Positions 60,263 through 64,000 of a stretch of 64,000 nt of DNA are shown piece after piece (position 1 is the stretch's first letter; every line of letters begins with the position of its first letter). The notes under the pieces were generated by a model. The model made no database searches. It was given only the letters and a program-made list of their open reading frames with translations, and had not been told where the DNA came from. The position numbers and the translations under genes were made by a program. Origin of the DNA: Gammaproteobacteria bacterium HGW-Gammaproteobacteria-15 (GTDB lineage Bacteria > Pseudomonadota > Gammaproteobacteria > Enterobacterales > Alteromonadaceae); contig PGZF01000002.1 of assembly GCA_002840125.1 (NCBI GenBank), positions 186,001 through 250,000 of the forward strand, in the 5' to 3' direction.

Positions 60263-60883
60263 TCAGCGACCTCTGGCCTGACTTATATGCAAACGTTCAG
60301 TAATCCGAACCAGATCGGTAATTGATTTGGTTTGCATTTTTTCCATTATCTGCCGTTTATGTACTTTTATGGTAATTTCACTCACTTCCAGTTCTGCCGC
60401 AATTTGTTTGATTAACAAACCGCCAATAATGAACTCCAGTACCTGTTGCTCACGTGGCGTCAGCAAGTTGTACCGGGCGGTGAGCTCGCATTGCGTGTTA
60501 CGATGTTGCAGATTAGCTTGATCGGATTCTAATGCTTCTGCCACCGCAGACAATAAGGTTTCAGGACAAACGGGTTTGGTGAGAAACTCCCTGGCGCCTG
60601 ACTTCATCGCCTGCACACTCATCGGGATAGAGCCAAAACCGGTGATAAAAATCACCGGCATTCTTACTTCAATACTGGCCAGCTTTTTAATAATATCCAT
60701 ACCTGTCGTATCCGGCATTTGCATATCCAATAACAAGCACGCCGGCGTGTCGGGCATCGGGCTATTAAAAAAATCTTTGCCTGATGCAAAAGCACGTACA
60801 GTATAACAAGCTGATTGTAGCAGCCTGACTAAGGAAGCGCGTATCGGCGCCTCATCTTCGACCACTATCACTAAGCCGCTCAT
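60263..60883 (-). CDS. FixJ-family response regulator
   Basis: A 206-residue protein; GGAGAAAAC precedes ATG 60883. The receiver domain has VVEDEAPIRASLVRLL and the phospho-acceptor Asp in LLLDMQMPDTTG, with Lys in LTKPVCP. The C-terminal LuxR-type HTH has LTPREQQVLEFIIGGLLIKQIAAELEVSEITIKVHKRQIMEKM. It is 28 bp downstream of the kinase gene on the minus strand and is its partner. Confidence 0.93.
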   Translation of the reverse strand: MSGLVIVVEDEAPIRASLVRLLQSACYTVRAFASGKDFFNSPMPDTPACLLLDMQMPDTTGMDIIKKLASIEVRMPVIFITGFGSIPMSVQAMKSGAREFLTKPVCPETLLSAVAEALESDQANLQHRNTQCELTARYNLLTPREQQVLEFIIGGLLIKQIAAELEVSEITIKVHKRQIMEKMQTKSITDLVRITERLHISQARGR

Positions 60884-60911
60884 TTGTTTTCTCCGGGTAA
60901 GCGCTATACCT

Positions 60912-62675
60912 TTAGTCTTTGACTAAAGGTATAGAGAATGAAAATATGCTCCCTACAGGCTGACGTAGCACTGCAGATAGTTCGCCGCCATGCATCTCGA
61001 CAATAGAATGGCAAATAGCCAGCCCCATGCCCATACCATCTTTCTTAGTAGTATAGAAGGCATCAAACAAATGATCTTTTATCTCATCGCTAATACCTGG
61101 CCCGGTGTCTTCAACCTGGATAAAAATAACCTGATCTTCTTTTGTAAAAGTAGAGATAGTTAATACCCTTGGCCTGTTATTGATTTCGCTCATCGCTTCT
61201 ATGGCATTCATGACCAGGTTTAACATAACCTGTTGTAATTGCACCATATCACCACGAATTTGTGACAACTTTGCATCCAGATGTAATTCTAATGATACGT
61301 TGCGCCGTTCAATTTCGCGGCGGGCAATGGCCAAAATACACTTCAGCACATCATGTATATCCAGCACACTTAGCAGTGCTTTGGTATTTTTAGTCAAGGT
61401 TCGCAGGCTTTGTACAATTTGTCCTGCTCTTTGTCCTTCGGTTGCTATAGACTGCAAACTGGCACTGACTTGTTGCAAGTCTGGCGCGGTGCGGTGCAGC
61501 CAGCGCAAGCCTGCGCCGGCATTAGCAACAATAGACATTAACGGCTGATTAATTTCATGAGCAATAGACGATGTCAATTGTCCTATGGTCGTGATCCTAC
61601 ACACCCGGGCTAAATCGTCCTGTGCAACACGTAACGCATTCTCCGACGCACGCCTTGCCGTCACATCATTTACTGTGCCAACGTAATCAACGAGTTTGTC
61701 GGAGTCAAATACCGGACACCCTTGTCCTGTCAGGTATAAAACACTACCATCGGCTTTCAGAACACGGTATTCCACATTGATGGCTGTTTCCATTTGTACT
61801 GCGTAATGAATCCGGTCTAATACAGACTTTTTATCGTCCGGGTGAATACAGGCAGCAAAATCAGCAAATGAAATAGTGCGACGCTGCGGGTCTAAATCTA
61901 AGATGTTACAAAACTCTTCAGAGCACACTAAAGTGTTGTTATGTAGTTCCCAGCGCCAACTGCCGGTTCTGCTGATTTGCTCACCCAAAGCTAACGAAGT
62001 ATCGGCCAGTCGCAATGCGCGCTCTAACTTCAGCCGCTGCTGGTTCACGTCATCAATAGCATTTTGTAAACGGGCAGCTTCTATCGTGGTTGCCGCATGA
62101 GCTGTCAGAAGCATCAGTACATTGAGGTACTCATCACTGAACAGCTCGTCATTTTCCCATAGTTCAATGTAGAAAATTGCAATTAACTGATTTTGTTTGA
62201 TTATTGGCAGGCAAATGGCAGTTGAGACGGAAAAACGCTGAAAGTAAGGGTCAAGATCATAAGGTGTGCTTTGCTGGCCAACGTTGGCATACAACAGTTT
62301 TTTTGTCTGGATAGCGCTACTAATAAATGACTTGGGTAGGTCATCCCAATTGGCTTCACAATGCACATGCTCAACCATTACACCGTTCGTGTTAGTTTGT
62401 GCTCTGGCTTCCAGTATCAGGCTATCGCCTTGTGATTTAAGCAGGAATACCCGCTGTGCGCCGGCATGTTTAATAATAATAGTTAACAACGCTTGTAATA
62501 ACGTTGCATAATCTACTGCTTCTGAGATGGCTTTGGATGCGTTGAGCAGAACAGATAAATGCTGGCTACTGGCATCATCAGAAATGTGCAGTTTTTTAGG
62601 TTTCATCAAGCACCAATGTATAGGCTGCTGCGCCAATGCTGCGGCATCTGCTAGTTTGGATTGCGGGCTTGCCAT
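60912..62675 (-). CDS. FixL-like hybrid-free sensor histidine kinase with GAF and PAS domains
   Basis: A 587-residue cytoplasmic kinase. A GAF domain covers about residues 50-200, a PAS fold about 230-345 (GSWRWELHNNTLVCSEEFCNIL; VEYRVLKADGSVLYL), then the phospho-acceptor His in LTSSIAHEINQPLMSIVANAGAGLRWL and an ATPase domain (NLVMNAIEAM, VEDTGPGISDEI, KKDGMGMGLAI). The HEINQPL motif marks the FixL/HWE-like class common in plant-associated bacteria. The start may be 62675 or 62606, since neither has a strong ribosome site. No membrane helix is seen, so it senses an internal signal. Confidence 0.9.
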   Translation of the reverse strand: MASPQSKLADAAALAQQPIHWCLMKPKKLHISDDASSQHLSVLLNASKAISEAVDYATLLQALLTIIIKHAGAQRVFLLKSQGDSLILEARAQTNTNGVMVEHVHCEANWDDLPKSFISSAIQTKKLLYANVGQQSTPYDLDPYFQRFSVSTAICLPIIKQNQLIAIFYIELWENDELFSDEYLNVLMLLTAHAATTIEAARLQNAIDDVNQQRLKLERALRLADTSLALGEQISRTGSWRWELHNNTLVCSEEFCNILDLDPQRRTISFADFAACIHPDDKKSVLDRIHYAVQMETAINVEYRVLKADGSVLYLTGQGCPVFDSDKLVDYVGTVNDVTARRASENALRVAQDDLARVCRITTIGQLTSSIAHEINQPLMSIVANAGAGLRWLHRTAPDLQQVSASLQSIATEGQRAGQIVQSLRTLTKNTKALLSVLDIHDVLKCILAIARREIERRNVSLELHLDAKLSQIRGDMVQLQQVMLNLVMNAIEAMSEINNRPRVLTISTFTKEDQVIFIQVEDTGPGISDEIKDHLFDAFYTTKKDGMGMGLAICHSIVEMHGGELSAVLRQPVGSIFSFSIPLVKD

Positions 62676-63095
62676 TGGGATTATTCACGTTTTCTTCCCT
62701 CCGTCTTGGTTATTGCTCGGGTTTAAAAGGCTCGCACAGAGAAGTCCGGGATAAATTACCCTCAAATTCGTATGAAAAGCGGGGGCAGTGCACAATGAAC
62801 ATCATCAACGGCACCCTCCTAATTCATATTGTGCATAGGTTCTAGTTAAAGCGAGAGCAACAGCTATCGCTTACTTTAATACTATAGCGGGAGGTGAAAA
62901 ATGGTGCGTCGCAGCAATTGCTGTCACGTTGCAGATCTTGCGGAATAGTCGCCAATCTAACTGAAAGGGCAGTGCGTTCTTGAATGCATATTGGCTATAC
63001 TAAAAATATTGATTTCTCAAGTAGCGCTTAATTTGCGCATGGCTCGCCGAAACACCTTATTTGAGCGTGTGATGGCGTTTGCAGGAAGCACCGTA
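62676..63095. other. Intergenic region upstream of the kinase and AraC copy 2
   Basis: Divergent promoters are expected here. A 15-codon frame with a perfect ribosome site lies at 62901 (listed separately). I see no other gene or strong repeat. Confidence 0.4.
62901..62948 (+). CDS. Possible 15-codon leader peptide
   Basis: ATG at 62901 is preceded by GGGAGGTGAAAA, the strongest ribosome site in the area. It reads MVRRSNCCHVADLAE and stops with TAG. It could be a regulatory leader upstream of AraC copy 2 or the start of a deleted gene. No homology is known to me. Confidence 0.3.
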   Translation: MVRRSNCCHVADLAE

Positions 63096-64000
63096 ATGAT
63101 CGAACCTGACAAACTTACTTTCACCCAATGGTACTGTGAGGGCCCAAAAGCTTCCTATCTGCGAGCGAGGAAGGCTCCGGGGGGCATCCTCGATCTGATC
63201 GAGGTCGCGCGGCCAGCCGGAGATATGTCTCGTCCAGCGGTGCCTGAGCTTGTTTTGTATCAGGACCAGATAGGTGGCGGCTGTGTCCGGGGTGATGCAG
63301 GCGGCGGAGCTTTCGATGTCAGGAGCGAGAAGGGGTCTCTCTATCTGGCAGCACCGAACTTTGCCAATACGGTCATTGCCAGCGCCAATCATAAGCTACA
63401 CAGCTTATCGTTCCCCGTGGCGCACTGGCAAAGCGTCCTCGACGAAGCGGCAGGCGGTGGGGTATCGTGGGAAAACTTACGACTCTACAGAGGATCATTT
63501 AACTCGCCGGTTATCCAATCAACGCTACGGAGATTGTGGGTGTTATCTGAAGAAGAGGGGGTACCGTCACGTCTGTTAGCCCGGGCCGCAGGTTGCGAGA
63601 TATTGGCCGAGCTGTGTCTGTTAAGTGAGGTACCATTCGATTCTGCAAATGGCGGCCTTGCTCCGAGGACAACACTGCGTTGTCAGGAATTGATGCGCGC
63701 GCGGTTGTCAGAAGATATCAGCCTGGACGAGCTTGCCGCAGAGGCGCAACTGTCACCTTATCATTTCGCCCGGATGTTCAAGCAAAGCGTTGGTGTGCCA
63801 CCCCGTGTCTACTTCACACAATTACGGATGGAGAAAGCCTGCGAGCTTCTTGCACTAACTGATCTTCCCATCACAGAGATAGCCTTTAAAATTGGCTACT
63901 CGTCCAGCCAGGTACTTGCCAGGGTGTTCTTCAAATATCAGCACATGAGCCCGTCCGACTATCGTCGGGCGTTCCGTGCACCGTTTTGCTTTAGCACCTA
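63096..64000 (+). CDS. AraC family transcriptional regulator (copy 2, ends at window edge)
   Basis: Starting at ATG 63096 (GCAGGAAGCA upstream) the frame runs 301 codons to ...FCFST and then TA, the first two bases of a probable stop codon cut by the window end. It is parallel in length and sequence to copy 1 at 51766: ARPAGDMSRPAVPELVLYQD, ISLDELAAEAQLSPYHFARMFKQ and GYSSSQVLARVF. By eye the two share about two thirds of residues, most strongly in the HTH domain, so they may bind the same sites but sense different ligands. Confidence 0.9.
   Translation, partial: MIEPDKLTFTQWYCEGPKASYLRARKAPGGILDLIEVARPAGDMSRPAVPELVLYQDQIGGGCVRGDAGGGAFDVRSEKGSLYLAAPNFANTVIASANHKLHSLSFPVAHWQSVLDEAAGGGVSWENLRLYRGSFNSPVIQSTLRRLWVLSEEEGVPSRLLARAAGCEILAELCLLSEVPFDSANGGLAPRTTLRCQELMRARLSEDISLDELAAEAQLSPYHFARMFKQSVGVPPRVYFTQLRMEKACELLALTDLPITEIAFKIGYSSSQVLARVFFKYQHMSPSDYRRAFRAPFCFST

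Noticed and set aside
1..64000. tRNA, rRNA, riboswitch or CRISPR elements
   Set aside because: I found no cloverleaf, rRNA segment, known riboswitch core or spaced repeat array by reading; none is claimed.

Overview
The window reads like the chromosome of a marine or freshwater gammaproteobacterium near the Rheinheimera / Alishewanella / Alteromonadales group. This rests on the TonB-dependent receptors, the beta-glucan enzymes, the LytS/LytTR pair, the pnt operon and the style of the regulators; no rRNA or tRNA is present to confirm it. Several stretches stand out by eye in base composition: 29.9-33.1 kb and 42.6-44.2 kb are rich in G+C, and 57.9-59.4 kb is rich in A+T and resembles Bacteroidetes genes. 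The window looks like a core chromosome edge followed by a long accessory island.

Layout. 0-1.1 kb: end of an acetyl-CoA hydrolase/transferase gene. 1.3-9.4 kb: beta-glucan utilisation locus (TonB receptor, GH16 glucanase, GH3 glucosidase) followed by a LytS/LytTR two-component pair. 9.4-20.6 kb: a TPP-dependent acetolactate-synthase-like enzyme, a membrane M48 peptidase, an MFS exporter with an alginate-export-type porin, a CPBP protease, an HxlR/NmrA divergent pair and a CGNR zinc-finger regulator. 20.6-28.7 kb: a sigma-54 regulon built around a XylR/DmpR-type regulator, with two copies of a ~190-bp promoter module (paired upstream activating sites plus a -24/-12 promoter) driving isochorismatase-ALDH and NTF2-like-alpha/beta-hydrolase units. 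28.9-33.1 kb: a PD40 lipoprotein and an apparently imported ALS-ALDH operon whose ALS is a paralogue of the one at 9.4 kb. 33.1-37.6 kb: quinone oxidoreductase, a head-to-head pair of broken genes (SDR and AraC), LysR, flavodoxin-fold NAD(P)H oxidoreductase, RidA. 37.6-47.6 kb: an IS relic and three versions of one ArsR module (intact, internally deleted, reduced to 13 codons), each with the same operator at the same distance from its start codon. The shortened versions precede a quinone oxidoreductase-pntAB operon and an ABM monooxygenase-oxidoreductase operon; the intact one precedes an NTF2-like gene and an orphan solute-binding protein. 47.8-57.7 kb: pirin, OsmC, a ZnuD-like zinc receptor with a matching Zur box, AraC and LysR regulators, a second isochorismatase, a MoaF-SnoaL fusion, an azoreductase and a Kef-type antiporter. 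57.9-64 kb: a Bacteroidetes-like metallopeptidase, a TMEM175-like channel, a FixL/FixJ-like two-component pair and a second AraC paralogue ending at the window edge.

How the genes may work together. Most accessory genes belong to families linked to quinones, aldehydes, aromatic electrophiles or oxidised thiols: quinone oxidoreductases, azoreductase, ABM monooxygenases, RidA, OsmC, pirin, Kef antiporter, aldehyde dehydrogenases and isochorismatase-fold hydrolases. Transhydrogenase would supply NADPH. My reading, which is inference, is a reactive-electrophile/aromatic response island that grew by repeated duplication and decay of small regulator-operator-enzyme modules. The clearest new signals are the ArsR decay series with conserved operators and the duplicated sigma-54 promoter modules.
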